Assembly (NCBI GenBank): GCA_030141605.1
Contig: JAQGDQ010000040.1
Location: 310,001-374,000, forward strand
Length of the DNA stretch: 64,000 bases
Direction: 5' to 3'
Source of the DNA: Tubiluchus corallicola
Taxonomy: Eukaryota > Priapulida > Priapulimorpha > Priapulimorphida > Tubiluchidae
Part shown: positions 12,716-24,139 of the stretch, piece after piece
Numbering within the stretch: position 1 is the first letter of the stretch
How the letters are laid out: each line of letters begins with the position of its first letter
The notes under the pieces: generated by a model
Told to the model about the DNA's origin: nothing
Databases searched by the model: none
The model's input: only the letters and a program-made list of their open reading frames with translations
Program-made: the position numbers and the translations under genes

Positions 12716-14076
12716 TTTGCCACAAAATTTCTATTTTACATCGTCATTATAAACTTACAAATCTGACCAATAAACACGAATACGACAACATCACTAGGGC
12801 ATCATAAAAGTTATACAAATGTATAATTTAATAGAACTTGAACGTTATAAAATTTCTGATTTTATAACTCAGGTGAGTCATGCAGTTTAAATATGGCTGT
12901 AGGGTTAACGACAATAACTTACAAAGAAAACACTACTGTACGCCATACACACTTTTTTGATCATACAGATAGGTATATACTCGATATTCTCCTTGGTTAC
13001 TATGATATTTTATTAGTACGTCTAAATGACAACGAGTTACCGTAGTGTACTTTGCACTAGAATCTACTAAGTTTGATAGTTATGACAAATGATGATGCAT
13101 AGATAAGGTGCAGAGTTCATGTATAATTCAGTGCGAATAAGTTACCATATTAAACGGAAATGATGAATTTGAAACAGGAAGCGTCTAGAAGGAGCTGCAA
13201 AACTATACCACATTCCATGTCTACGTTTTTAATGCATTTTATTGCGATACAATGTCATGTTACACAAAAAGGTTTAGGACTATAGGACTAGGTTAAGAAA
13301 GAAAAAAGAACAAAAGAATGACAAAAAATGTAAAAAGTCAAACAGAAAAAAGAAAACAAAAAGTTTAAGTAATGCTTACATCAAGGTCACAAATCAAAGC
13401 AAATTACACCGTCTTGCTGCTGTAATTTTCAGTAAAGTTTAAAACACAATCACTTGATCAGTTCTTTCTATCAGGTTTTTGAAGGAACTTCCCACAATTT
13501 CCTCATGGACAATTACTGCGAAGCTTTTAAAAGGGAAATAAAAACTAAGATGAGCTTTTAAAGTAATGTTCGCTGTTGAGATAAAAAGATGAAATTGTAG
13601 AACCTTTTAGTGAAATTACTTGTTAATGAGCAGCTCCAAAAGATTGCATCTAGTGTCACAGATGCTCTTATTTCAACTCACAAAGCTCATGAGATTTGCG
13701 TCACGGTTTCTGAAAATTGAAACACGATATTTTCCTTCTGGGGTGAGTTTACAAATTGGAAAGAAAGAAGTTCGCAATAGCTTGCTGTTTATAAAGTAAT
13801 AATCAATAATTTTAAACAATTGGTAGTCACTAAATATAACATGAATAAATTCGTATTTATTCTGTCCAATTTTGATTTTAAATGTAAAACATTAAAATAT
13901 CGCCAAATTAGAATTAAGTTTTGGGTCAACAGGTCAAGAGCTTTTTAAAGACTGAGTATATTAACCTAAACTTACATAACAGTGATTATTGCATTATCGT
14001 ATGTTACTTGCATTTGAAGTATATTCAGTATTTAAAATAGGTGTTGGAAATCCCCGAGATAGCAACCAAAAGACTA

Positions 14077-14192
14077 CACACCCGTCCTCATTGCGACAAC
14101 ACACCCGTCCTCAGTGTGACTGTACACCGTCCTCACTGTGACAACACACCTTTTCTCACTGTGACAACACACCTTTTCTCACTGCGACAACA
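14077..14192. repeat. Minisatellite, unit about 26 bases, 4-5 copies
   Basis: Units have the form CACACC..TCCTCA.TG.GACAA with a change from CCGTCC to CTTTTC in the later copies, so two subtypes are arranged in blocks. Confidence 0.85.
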
Positions 14193-14403
14193 GCCTTTAT
14201 GTGTGTATGTGTGTTAATACAAAATATTAAATGTATTCTCGTGTACAAGAAAATTAGTAATTTATTACTTCAAACTTAATTATAATTTATAATGTTGTAT
14301 GTTCCGGGCATCAATAAATGCTATAAGCACACCGTTCGTACACCATGGTATATAAAGTCCAGTAAGTGTCGTTAAATTAAGTTATATAGTAAAAAAATGC
14401 AAT

Positions 14404-14438
14404 AATGACGTAAAAGTATAACATCATTTTACGTCATT
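14404..14438. repeat. Short perfect hairpin with two TGACGTAA sites
   Basis: AATGACGTAAAA at 14404-14415 is the exact reverse complement of 14427-14438, with an 11-base loop. Each arm contains a CRE/ATF-like TGACGT core. It lies downstream of the GPCR gene; any function is speculative. Confidence 0.6.
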
Positions 14439-14598
14439 GTGATATTATAGTGCAGAAATCCAGATTCATTTTGCTATTTTATAACAACTTTACTAAACTG
14501 TTAATTTTTGGAACATCCCTTTTTCCTGCGATTCTGCTGCTCGAAAATTTATCAAATCATCAGTCAACCAAATCAAACAAGTGAAAAAAATATTATTA

Positions 14599-14604
14599 TT
14601 TATT
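14599..14604 (-). terminator. Polyadenylation signal of the GPCR gene
   Basis: The complement reads AATAAA about 45 bases after the GPCR stop codon. Confidence 0.5.
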
Positions 14605-14645
14605 TATGTTAAATGGTAATCATTTTACGATGCGTGACAGTATAA

Positions 14646-15319
14646 CTAAGTAGCATTTCTCCAATTATTTATAATCATTGAAGGTGAATAATTGTTGAGT
14701 CGTTCTCTTTTGCTCACATTCACGCACTTTGTTCTGTTGTGTAACAATTTGTTCATTTCTGTCAGTTCCAAAGATTCTTTTGTTTGTCCCACACCATTAG
14801 CACACAAATCATCGCGTTTTAGCCATTCGTTCTCACACGGTCGACAAAATTGATACTGTTGCGGTTCAACGGCCAAACAGTTGGCCGAGTCCGTGCCCGC
14901 GTTCTCAGCAGCAAGTTTTTCAAGTGCACCGTTATCACTAAGTTGCTCCTGGGGTTCCCCTTCTGAAGGCTTGCTGTCGAGTGTCACCTGTTTCCTGATA
15001 GGAGGTGACGGTTTAGTGGGTGGTTTACAGGTGAACTTATACGACCCAGCGACCTGAACGTGAAACGTGTCGCGTTTGCGGCTAGTGTTCTGGTAGCATC
15101 GACAAATTGTATTGCGAAAAGCCTGTCGAAACTTGAGTGATATGAGGTTGTATAAGATCGGATTGATGGTGCTGCTGACATAGTAGAGCACAGCAGAGAT
15201 GTATGTGAGCGTCTGGTAGGCTTCAAACACTCGAGGAGTCCAGTGAGGGACATATAGTATCATCAGTCTCTGGCAGTGTGTTGGCGCATAACATATGAAG
15301 AAGGCGACAACGACCGCAA
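14646..15319 (-). CDS. Neuromedin U/pyrokinin-type peptide GPCR, exon 2 (TM6-TM7, C tail)
   Basis: This exon starts after an acceptor (TTATTTGTTGCAG on the minus strand) and continues the codon split in exon 1 (A|TT). It encodes TM6 (IAVVVAFFICYAP, with the Cys-Tyr-Ala-Pro form of CWxP), an extracellular loop, TM7 with SSTINPILYNL (the NPxxY motif), then LKFRQAF for helix 8 and CRC for possible palmitoylation. A cytoplasmic tail of about 150 residues follows, rich in Ser, Thr and Glu and ending ...NNWRNAT. The SSTINPILYNL block is typical of neuromedin U, pyrokinin and CAPA receptors. Joined to exon 1 the protein is 509 aa. Confidence 0.92.
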
Positions 15320-15394
15320 CTGCAACAAATAAAGAAACGTTATTTTATCACTTTTAAGGTGCAAATTAAGATTTCAGTACTTGAAATAAGTTAT

Positions 15395-15480
15395 TCTTTT
15401 AAAGACAAAAAGACAAAGACAAGATTTATTTGCCGTCGTTCATTTAACAAATAACACTAGCAACAGCCTTCATTTGATGA
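15395..15480 (-). repeat. 3' tail fragment of a tRNA-derived SINE
   Basis: About 80 bases match the tail of the SINE at 20527-20760 in the same orientation. They share AGACAAAGACAAGATTTATT, then CATTTAACAAA and an AACA..AGCA block. The tRNA-like head is missing, as expected for a 5'-truncated retrocopy. Confidence 0.75.
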
Positions 15481-15660
15481 GTATTCTTTTAACATTCTTT
15501 TCTTTTGACGCATTCTTTTGATGAGTGAGTTGTCTTGACGACTGATTCAAGATAATCATTCGGCTCAGGTTCATCTTCTCACACTTTTGTCGTATTGATA
15601 TTTACCGGGCAAAATATTTACCGATAAAAGTAACGCACAAACACTGCGGCATTAATGAGA

Positions 15661-16218
15661 CAAATGAATTTGAAATGGATACAAAACACAGGTTTAACGT
15701 GTTGACCAAAAGTTTCTTTATTCTGAAAGACAATTATTAACATTTAGTTTAAATTGCATTGAACAGAAGAAAATTAGTTGCATGATTAAATGTATTGCCA
15801 TAACTAAGTACCGATATAAAAATTATGTAAACTATATTGAAATTAATTAGCAATAATTTACGTTGTTAGAGCCTTTAACAGTTACAAAGACAGGAATGAG
15901 AACTCCAAGTAGCCTTGAGAACAACAATGTCACAACAATAAATTCGTAAGAAATTTACAGTCATAATGCTCATCACAGACAGAAAAATGGAGCAATGGCA
16001 GAGAGAACCAAAAGACGGGTAAAATGTCATACAACTACTACAGCTATAGCTCACGAAAGGCCAAAATGCCAATGTATTCAAGGATATTAGGTGCTTCAAT
16101 TTCAAAAGAGTGACTACTGTAAAAGGTAAAAGCCTACTAAATAAACAAACAGGTGGCAGCACCGTGGCAGTAATTGAGAACTAAATTAAAACCAAAAAAG
16201 GGCCTATGCACCCACTAA
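15661..16218 (+). repeat. Interspersed repeat, copy A of an inverted pair (557 bases)
   Basis: Nearly the whole segment is the reverse complement of 31563-32119, with about 90% identity by eye and small indels. One end carries GGATACAAAACAC and GTGTTGACCAAAAGTTTC. The other carries GGGCCTATGCACCCACTA. No terminal inverted repeat, target duplication or convincing protein is seen, so the class is unknown. An open frame on its complement is not conserved in a way that suggests coding. Confidence 0.88.
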
Positions 16219-16278
16219 AGAATTTATTGAGCAAGATGGCCCGGAGTATAGCGAATGGGTCAGTTTATGAATCGACAA

Positions 16279-16299
16279 TATATATATATATATATATAT

Positions 16300-16331
<32 letters not shown>
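16279..16331. repeat. (TA)n microsatellite
   Basis: This is a run of TA dinucleotides with a short TACATACA interruption in the middle. Confidence 0.95.
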
Positions 16332-17029
16332 GCATGTATATAAGCCTTAAGGTTCAATGACGAAATAATGAATGACATGGGAGATCAATACGCTTGAAAG
16401 AAACAGACACATATCTAATAAATTTACTTGAAAATACATATGGTGTTACGAAGAACCAAACTAATTTTCTTGAATTGCAATTAAAATTTCTACATACTCT
16501 TATCAAATAATATGCAATGCAGGAACGACAAGCACTGTAGTAACATAGGCCTGCTGCTGCTATGCGTAAGAAGCGGAATTAGTTAAGAACGTAACACTAA
16601 ATTATAAACTGATATAAACTAACCAAGCGATATATGGTTTAACGAACCGGAAAGCCCAATATAGCAGCTTCCTGGAGTAATTTATGTGACTCACGCATAG
16701 TCAACAAACGTGACAAACTGGTGAACGACTGACGCATTATTGCGTATTCTTGTAATATATCATGTAAATAGTGATATTATTGTAGACGAATCCACTGACC
16801 GACTGGCGAGAAAATTTACGACGGAACGAAGTAGACATATTAATAAACATGCGAACATATTACAACTAGCCACATGTAACATATTATTTTTAGAAATTAC
16901 GTTCCGTGTGTTGCTAGTTGTAAAATATAAGCCAAGTTTATTAGTTTGTTTATTTGTTTAGTAATAGTTGTGTTCCTTGATTCAAAAGTAGACAGGTTAA
17001 AAAAAGAAATCGGTGAAAAAGAAAACGAG

Positions 17030-17204
<175 letters not shown>

Positions 17205-17274
17205 AAATTGCACAATCCGCAATCTCTTGTTTTTGCAATTTTCAAATATTCTTTCACAGTGCTAATTTGAGATG

Positions 17275-17470
17275 CAATGATGATGATGATGACAGTGACA
17301 ATCTTGTTGTTGTTGTTGTCGTCGTCGTCGTTGTTGTTGATGATGCGGTGGGGTGTGGCTAATAATGGTATCGGCGTGGTGCTAGTGCTGGCGATGACAG
17401 TGGTAGTGGTGGGTGTGGTGGTAGTAATAACAGTGACGACGGGCGGTGGGGTTTTGTTGCTGTCGCAATC
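17275..17470. repeat. Compound GAT/GTT/GTC/GTG simple-sequence region
   Basis: GATGATGAT passes into GTT and GTC repeats, then G/T-rich GGTGGTGG units. It is low complexity and lies just downstream of the creatine kinase gene. Confidence 0.85.
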
Positions 17471-17641
17471 GTCATTATTTTTGTTCTTGGCCTTGTTCAT
17501 GTTAAAACATAGTAACTCAATAAATGTCAGTGTTTTGAAAACAAGCGAGCATTACGCAACCATATCCTAAACACTTCGATAAAGATGACACACTAAAAGG
17601 TAACATAACAAAAGACAAGACAACAATGAATAAAATCAAAA

Positions 17642-18910
17642 TTAGTAATTCAGAGCTGACTGAAGCAGCAAGGGATGAATTTGCATAGGTATTAAATGGT
17701 CAATTTGTTTGCCATTTTCTAATAGCCTTTCCATTGAAATGAGCTTGCGGACTCCATCAATAACAGTCTGTGCTAGCTGAGCTTCTGTTCTGCCTAGCCG
17801 ATATAAATTGCTGATGTTATATATAGTATGAGGATTAGTTTCATCTACTGCACGCTTTTCCAGCATTAGACTTCGGACTATAAAATCGAATCTCGGATCT
17901 CTGGAGAGTCTAGGAAGAGAAATGTACACACCACAGCGCATTCCAGTTCCTAAATTGCAAGGGCACGTAGCTATGTAACCTAGGTGTGGGTTCCACATGA
18001 ATTCGTAACCTTCTTTTTCTACAAGGCATTCAATTTCTTTTACAGCTTTGCCGAATTGTTGTAACACAGACTTCATATTGCCTCCCTTTTCTATGGATAT
18101 GATTCGAATATGATCTTCTTCATTTACGATAACGAGAAAGTTTTTTTCTTCATTGATAAAGACACCTCGAGCGTCTGGCCAGTCACGTATGAGACCAGTG
18201 CTCCTCAAGTAATCCCGAGCATGATCTTGCATAACGAAGGTAATCTCTTCATTCAAACGTTTCTGCTTTCCCAGTTCTAGCATGCTGTGATATTCTCCTC
18301 TAAATTCATTTTTCAGACCGGTCAAAGCATTAGTGACAATTCTTTCAAGGTGCCTTCTTTCTGCACGAGTAGAAGCAGGAGAAAGTGGAAATCCTCGTAT
18401 AGAGCGAACTCCACGAACTCTACAAGACTTCACATACTTTGGATCGAGCTCTGCCCCTTTTATTTGAGAAAAATCTACGTCTGTGTTGTGCCTTCTGTGT
18501 TTATCGTAACCACCATGTCTCATGTTAATTACCTTATCAAATAGTTTCTCGAACACTTTGTAGGAGTCTTCGTCTCCAGCCACCATTCCTACATCCTTGT
18601 GAGTTTTGTCAGGATATCCAGGAATGTCAACTCCAGGCTGGATGCACTGATCTAATGTCACGCCATTTGCTGTCCGTTTATCAGATAGTTTGTAATAAAT
18701 TTTAGGCGTCATTTGCCTTGCCATGCAATTGTAGTGTTCTTTAAGATCAGGATAATTGGCACTAGGCGGATAGTGCCTCCTAAAACAGCCTGTGTCTGCA
18801 GACAGTTTTTGATGAGAAACGTAGAGGCCAGCAAGGCCAATGGCTCCACTAACGCCAGCCGTTAGCAATAGCTTCCTGTAGTTTTTAAAAATCAAATCAA
18901 ATTTTACCAT
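17642..18910 (-). CDS. CKMT: Mitochondrial-type creatine kinase, intronless, nested in GPCR intron
   Basis: An uninterrupted frame of 422 residues runs from ATG 18910 (a GTG five codons upstream is not needed). Creatine kinase transfers phosphate between ATP and creatine; the mitochondrial form sits in the intermembrane space. Residues 1-38 are basic then hydrophobic (LLLTAGVSGAIGLAGLYV), as in a presequence. Landmarks are NCMARQMTP (61-69), VGMVAGDEDSYKVF (107-120), SCRVRGVRSIRGF (162-174), DWPDARG (243-249), NEED (263-266), EKGGNM (274-279) and the reactive cysteine in ATCPCNLGTG (Cys316). Oddities: Ile261 replaces the conserved Trp two residues before NEED; CPC replaces CPS; Tyr329 replaces the His of AGVH; the flexible loop after KR (352-353) lacks the usual GTGG and is three residues short. 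Absence of introns suggests an ancient retrogene. Family is certain; activity is open. Confidence 0.95.
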   Translation of the reverse strand: MVKFDLIFKNYRKLLLTAGVSGAIGLAGLYVSHQKLSADTGCFRRHYPPSANYPDLKEHYNCMARQMTPKIYYKLSDKRTANGVTLDQCIQPGVDIPGYPDKTHKDVGMVAGDEDSYKVFEKLFDKVINMRHGGYDKHRRHNTDVDFSQIKGAELDPKYVKSCRVRGVRSIRGFPLSPASTRAERRHLERIVTNALTGLKNEFRGEYHSMLELGKQKRLNEEITFVMQDHARDYLRSTGLIRDWPDARGVFINEEKNFLVIVNEEDHIRIISIEKGGNMKSVLQQFGKAVKEIECLVEKEGYEFMWNPHLGYIATCPCNLGTGMRCGVYISLPRLSRDPRFDFIVRSLMLEKRAVDETNPHTIYNISNLYRLGRTEAQLAQTVIDGVRKLISMERLLENGKQIDHLIPMQIHPLLLQSALNY

Positions 18911-20319
18911 GACTGAGCGAAACACTTAAAATAGATTTCTCCATTTTCATACTAACTAAGATCTTTTCCTCTGCTGTTTAGTGTTTCCTATAAATAATAT
19001 GTGACAACATAACTGCGCAGTTTTCATTGGAGCAAAGTTAGTAAAACGACGCGCATTTTGTAACAAGCAGAAGAATTTTCTGACTGCTTTATTTTCCTAA
19101 TCTTTTTTAGTTTCAATTGTTATTGTTATTGTGACGGGTATGTTTAAAAAATTCTAAACGCTCGTCTTTACCTAATGAATGGTAGAGGCCTTTCAAATTT
19201 CAAATAATTACTAGACGTTGGCTAAATTGAAAACATAGCGGAACAGGGAACAGGGTCCGAATTAACTCAAGAATTAGACGAGGCTGAACCGTTTTGTCAA
19301 TTGATTCTCTTCCACTTAGCAGCCCATTTTGTCTTCTACTTTACCACGATTTGAAGGTAACATTGGCTTTAACTTAAATGCTATCGAAGTCTGTATTATC
19401 ACACACATTTTTAAATTCAAGAGTCTTTAAACAATTCATGTTATTAATTTACAAGCCAGCAAAACCTAAAGCTTGTAAAACACGGTTTTAGCGTTATTAT
19501 GCCGATAACAGTAGATCGGGAACTGTTGGATAGGTCCGCAGGATCGCCGGAAGACTTAATCGTACTGAAAAAACAAATTATTTCTACGAATATAAATCGT
19601 TCGCATGCTTCCTTTTGCATACTGTCTAGCTCTCGCCTCTAATTTATTGATTCTAGAACTGATTTTAGAAATTTCATCTTCATTGCAGCACATGAAAACT
19701 GCTGCTGATCATTAAAAACTTGGAGCTGACCATGATCGTAAAGTTTGCACGACACTCAATGCATATTGAAGTAGTGAACGTTTTGGACCCTGTCAAAAAC
19801 AGCAGGAAGATTCAGCTTCTGTGACAGCAAATTTTTTTTTCCATATGTCGGAAGTACAGCTTGTCATTTAATAGTTTCAATGAAATCGGAACGTTTTAAC
19901 TATTGGCCAGTGGGTCTAGGTCAGCCAAACTCTGGTCAACATAGTCCATTCAACTTGTCGAGACCTTTAATTTTACAGTACGAGATACTAAAATTGGAAC
20001 TTGTCAGTTTAATTTGTGACCTCGATGTTAAGCATCAGACAATCTAGGTGTTAAATATAGCACTAAATTTATCTCATCGAGACCTTTCGTTTGATGCACT
20101 ATAAGCCACGGTTCTTAGAAGCTGGAAGCATTTGTCTTCCCGACCCCAAATTTCGGTTTTCATCTCTTAACGGTGTGAGGGTCAATCAATCTGAGCGTAA
20201 CTGATGCCGTTGAATTTGTCTCATCGAGTTGTTAGGATGTTCGAGTTGTTCGACATTCGGTTATTTTCCCATAGAAAAATTTTTCTGTGTTCAGCCATGC
20301 ACAAATCTCGGCTCTACCG

Positions 20320-20445
20320 AAGAATACTAAAAATAATGGCCCTAGCTGAAAACTGTAGAAGGGGATCCAGCCTAACAAAAACATGAAGTACTGCCTATTC
20401 TGTGACCTTGGACGGAAGGTGCAGCTTACGTATACACATAAATCT
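20320..20445 (+). repeat. Fragment of a dispersed repeat also at 23.3 kb and 50.8-51.3 kb
   Basis: Shared blocks with 50830-50950, in the same orientation, include TGGCCCTAGCT, AAAACTATGAGA or AAACTGTAGAAG, a TGTGACCTT or CGTGACCTTTGAC segment, and ACGTATACAC or CGTGTATACG. Similarity is clear but patchy. Confidence 0.55.
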
Positions 20446-20526
20446 CCCAATCTGGAGAGTGTGAACTGCGGGTTTCATGATTCTCACCAAAGGTTTTTAT
20501 TTATATTTGTCTCGCTAAGTATCTAA

Positions 20527-20760
20527 AGAAAAAGAAAAAGACAAAGACAAGATTTATTTACCGTCACTCATTTAACAAACAACATCAGCACTAACGGCTA
20601 TTTAGCGACTTATTTATACAACAATACAGGCAAGGACGCAACACACAAATAACAAATAACATGTACGGTATATGCCCTGGCGTTGGTAACCGCTAGTTTC
20701 GAATTCAAGACTGCGTAGTCTCAATCCGAAATCTAAACCACTTGGCCACACCACCAGGAC
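20527..20760 (-). mobile_element. tRNA-derived SINE, about 234 bases
   Basis: Read on the minus strand it begins with an 88-base tRNA-like head (20760-20673). The ends GTCCTGG and CCAGGGC can pair as an acceptor stem, there is an A box TGGCCAAGTGG, and a degenerate B box GAATTCGAAAC. The length and extra arm resemble a class II (Leu/Ser) tRNA. A body of about 110 bases follows, then a tail AAATAAATCTTGTCTTTGTC ending in a T/C-rich simple repeat. A truncated copy of the tail lies at 15395-15480. Target duplications were not resolved. Confidence 0.75.
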
Positions 20761-22142
20761 ATTTGTGTGTAGGTATTGGGGGTTATTCAAGAAATGCGAT
20801 GCGTTACTGTATCATTAAAAACCATGGGTGACCTGATAACTACGTTAATTATTTTAGTGCAACAAAGTTGTTAAGTTGCAGCTGCGATTTTCAGACTCGA
20901 AGACCCCGTTAGCTAATGGCGAGATACATAAGCCTCATAAGTGCGTGAGGCCCTTGAAGTACAATGCTGCAGGATTTACGCAATCTTTTTCGCAATTTGT
21001 TGTGCTTTGAAAAACCTAGATGCTTTTTAAGCCCTAATCGCAACGAGCAAGTTGTTAAGAAATGACAAACAAGTGCATTAAATATTTTGCTTTTTAATGG
21101 AAGCTTAATTAAGTTTCTGCGCTATATGAGGAATCGTATTGGAAATCAACCGTTTACTTTTCTTTATTCTTTATTATTGTTTCTCCAACAATGAATAACT
21201 GCAGATATATTATTTATATGTAAAATATATTTATATGGCTTTATCAGGAATTACTCCAAACTGGGAGTAGAAAGGAAGTCAGGAGGGCAAGTCCCCTCAT
21301 TTTTAAAATACTCTGTATTCTACTGGTCCGATAGCAATTGTTATGAATGATATCAACTGTGCAACAGCTGCCCACGGCTCTGTGTTATGAAGGTGCCTTA
21401 CTTTAGAAACAACTGGGTTGAAGGCAGCTAGTCTTCTTAGTCACCAGTGAAATAATGCAACAAATACACTATTACTGTGCTTATAATAGATACATTACAC
21501 TTAGACACAAATGTAACACAGCGTAATAAAGTGTCATACAGTACGCACTGCGTTAATAAAGCGTTGGCTTCAGAATCTTTAAATTAGTCCAAAAGTGAAA
21601 ATGTAAGATTACACGAAACTAATACACTCTGTTTAAAGTTTACTATGAATATGAAAAACATGCCATTAAATGTACTATTTGCGCGCTGCCCTGGCATTCT
21701 CATGTCATCTGTATGATTAGCAAAACTAAATCTCTCACTTTGTTAATGTTTCTTATGAATTTCCCAATTGTTTACAGTATTATTATTACTGTAATAGATC
21801 GGTTTTCTTGTTTAATTTTGCCACGCTTACAAATTTGCTTATAGCTCTCAATCGAATGGTAGATTAATCTACAATCAAACGTGGAAGAGAGTGACTGAAA
21901 TTTAGTTCATTTGCTGCTCACTATCAATATTTGTCGCTTTCACCTTTCACCTGTTGCTTGGTTCTAAGCTAATTCTAAGAATAATTCTAAGTCATTGTTT
22001 CAAATGATTGTACTTGATGGTAAGTAAATCTCGATCTTTACACAACCGTCGGCATCTGTAACAAAGAACTGGAACTAGTGTACCAAACTGCATAAAATAT
22101 GCAAAACATTAATAATAATAATATAAAATATCAGTCTTTATT

Positions 22143-22347
22143 ATATCAATAAAGTAAAAATCACAGACCGATTCATGGATGTTTTTAACTAAGAATATTA
22201 CTTTTATTCTTTCTTACAAAGCAGATATTTCGAAACCCATTACCAGTAATATATCTGTTTCAAAATCTGTTTTGTAAGAAAGAACAAAAGTAGAATTCTT
22301 TGTTAAAACATCCATGAATCCATCTATGATTTTTGTTGTATTGATAT
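22143..22347. repeat. 205-base near-perfect palindrome (foldback element or hairpin)
   Basis: The left arm 22143-22237 is the reverse complement of the right arm 22258-22347 at roughly 85% identity, with a 20-base loop. Shared arm blocks include ATTCATGGATGTTTT, TTCTTTCTTACAAA and ATATCAATA. It could be a foldback MITE or a transcribed long hairpin. An open frame on the complement simply reads one arm and the loop. Confidence 0.85.
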
Positions 22348-23295
22348 TTTCAATAATGGATGCCAAGCCGATTAAAATCTTTATTTGAGGAAGGGTTTTA
22401 GTCGACATTTCACAAATAAAACCTAAATAAAAATGCTTATTATACGCTTTCCACTATATTTTGAGCAGTTGTGCAAAATTGAAAAAAGAACACAAAACAG
22501 GGTACGCTCTCTGAGCAAAGATAAGTACGCTGCATCCTCAAAACATTTGCACTGACTAATACGTGTATTGTTAGTACATAATGAAATCGTTATTAGCATT
22601 TTTCCTGTTTAAACACCTTTAATGTTAGCGTTGAATATATCCAGCTGTATTCATTATATTATCGAACTAGTCCTCACAGTACGCACAGACTTGCAACAGC
22701 CAAAGACTCGTAAAAACATTTTCAGCTTTAGTAGATTTTATACAAAATGAATGAAAAGTGTGCAGAAAGATTTAAAAGTAAGCAGAGAGAACCTGATGAC
22801 AAAGTATAGACAGATCATCTTGCAAGTAATCTTCAATGCCATACAACTAATGTGCAGTAACATTTCAAACTAAATTAATCTCGCCATGTACTGCATTACG
22901 TTTTGAAAGAAACCATGCCGGGTTCAGTAACAAAATCAGATGGTTTCGTAAGCTCGTTTCTTTGTGTCAGATCCAGCTATTTCAAAAGTCTTTATATTCT
23001 GGCATGTTGAGAAACTCGCACCTCTTGAGTCGATCCTCAATTCAAGCAAGACAAATTTGCGTTCGTCAGCTCGTCTACTTTCATAAGTTTCTTATGGAAA
23101 ATGTTTGCGCTGCGTTTTCGCTTCGATTAATTCAGTGCCACCTCACTGTGGCACAGCTTGAATTCACTGCATTTGAAAAGTCAGGCAAACGCATAATTTT
23201 GACCGCGTAGTGACTGCACATACCATCACGCGTTTTTTGGATATTTTTATTAAGATTTTGCAATTTGCAATAGCAAAATCTCATTCGATTTCGTA

Positions 23296-23680
23296 CAGTT
23301 ATTTATTATTTATTCTCCGTAAACTAGGCTTGCAAGCTAAGGTCACGAAATTCATATGGTGGGTAGCCCTAGGCGGGAAAAGGACAGCAGTGTTTTGAAC
23401 TCTGGTCAAGGGGCGAAGAGCACTGGGCTTTGGTCTGTTTTACGATTATGATTGAACTCCTCCTAGGGGTTTCAGTTTTTTCAATTTTTTCACAAGTATT
23501 TGGGTACTGTGGGGGCAAATTGCACTTAGGGTTTTAAAAAACTGGCGGGGCCAAAATGCAAAATGGGGTCTCCACCTTTTGGTGACTTTTTACATGCCGA
23601 AGGCTAGGAACCCAAATTCACAGTGTACACTCTCTGGGCAAGGTAAAGTACGAATACATATGTGGCCCGAGTTTTCAATA
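23296..23680 (+). repeat. Dispersed repeat, inverted relative to 50.93-51.35 kb copy
   Basis: From a TTATTTATTATTTATT start through GGCTTGCAAGCTA, GGTAGCCCT, TGGTCAAGG, ACTCCTCCTAGGG, CACAAGTATTTGGGT and GTACACTCTCTGG, the segment matches the reverse complement of 50930-51350 in order. Identity is about 70-75% by eye. The class is unknown; no terminal repeats were found. Confidence 0.8.
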
Positions 23681-24139
23681 CCTTTGAATTGTTTAACCAC
23701 ATCGCACTACTAAGTGTAGTTTTCTTACTGAAGCACTTGCTAACTAATTGGTGACTAGATTACTTTTTTAGAATTACTTTAAAGCCTGGAATCCCCTTTT
23801 TTAATTACGATAAATTCATCTAAATAGATTCTTGAAAATGGAGCATTCGTTGTTTAGTTATTAGGAATGAATAAGGCCTTTTTAATAACCGTTAACTGTA
23901 ATCTAAGGGGCAATCCAAGCTCATTATTAACTTTTCCATCTTTCTTTTCTTTTTCCAACTATAGTTTCATAAATGTTGCAGTTTTGCACTCTACAATTAA
24001 AATTACAGTATAAATGATTTTTAAATTACCCACGGTCAATTATTAATATAGGCTCTAAATTAATTATAGAAAGTAATCAACTTTTAACAACGTATGCATA
24101 AAAATACAGGAATAAATGCAACTGAAAGCACGTAATAGC

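Larger units (their letters stand above)
12716..14598. other. Intergenic between membrane protein and GPCR 3' end
   Basis: No gene is seen. It contains a 26-base minisatellite (14077-14192) and a perfect 12-base inverted repeat (14404-14438). The segment is AT-rich and includes an A-rich stretch around 13300-13370. Confidence 0.6.

Noticed and set aside
14077-14192. A CRISPR-like array
   Set aside because: It is a simple minisatellite with no unique spacers, in a eukaryotic genome.
18911-18925. Upstream start for the creatine kinase frame
   Set aside because: The codon at 18925 is GTG; the first ATG is at 18910 and gives a sensible mitochondrial presequence.
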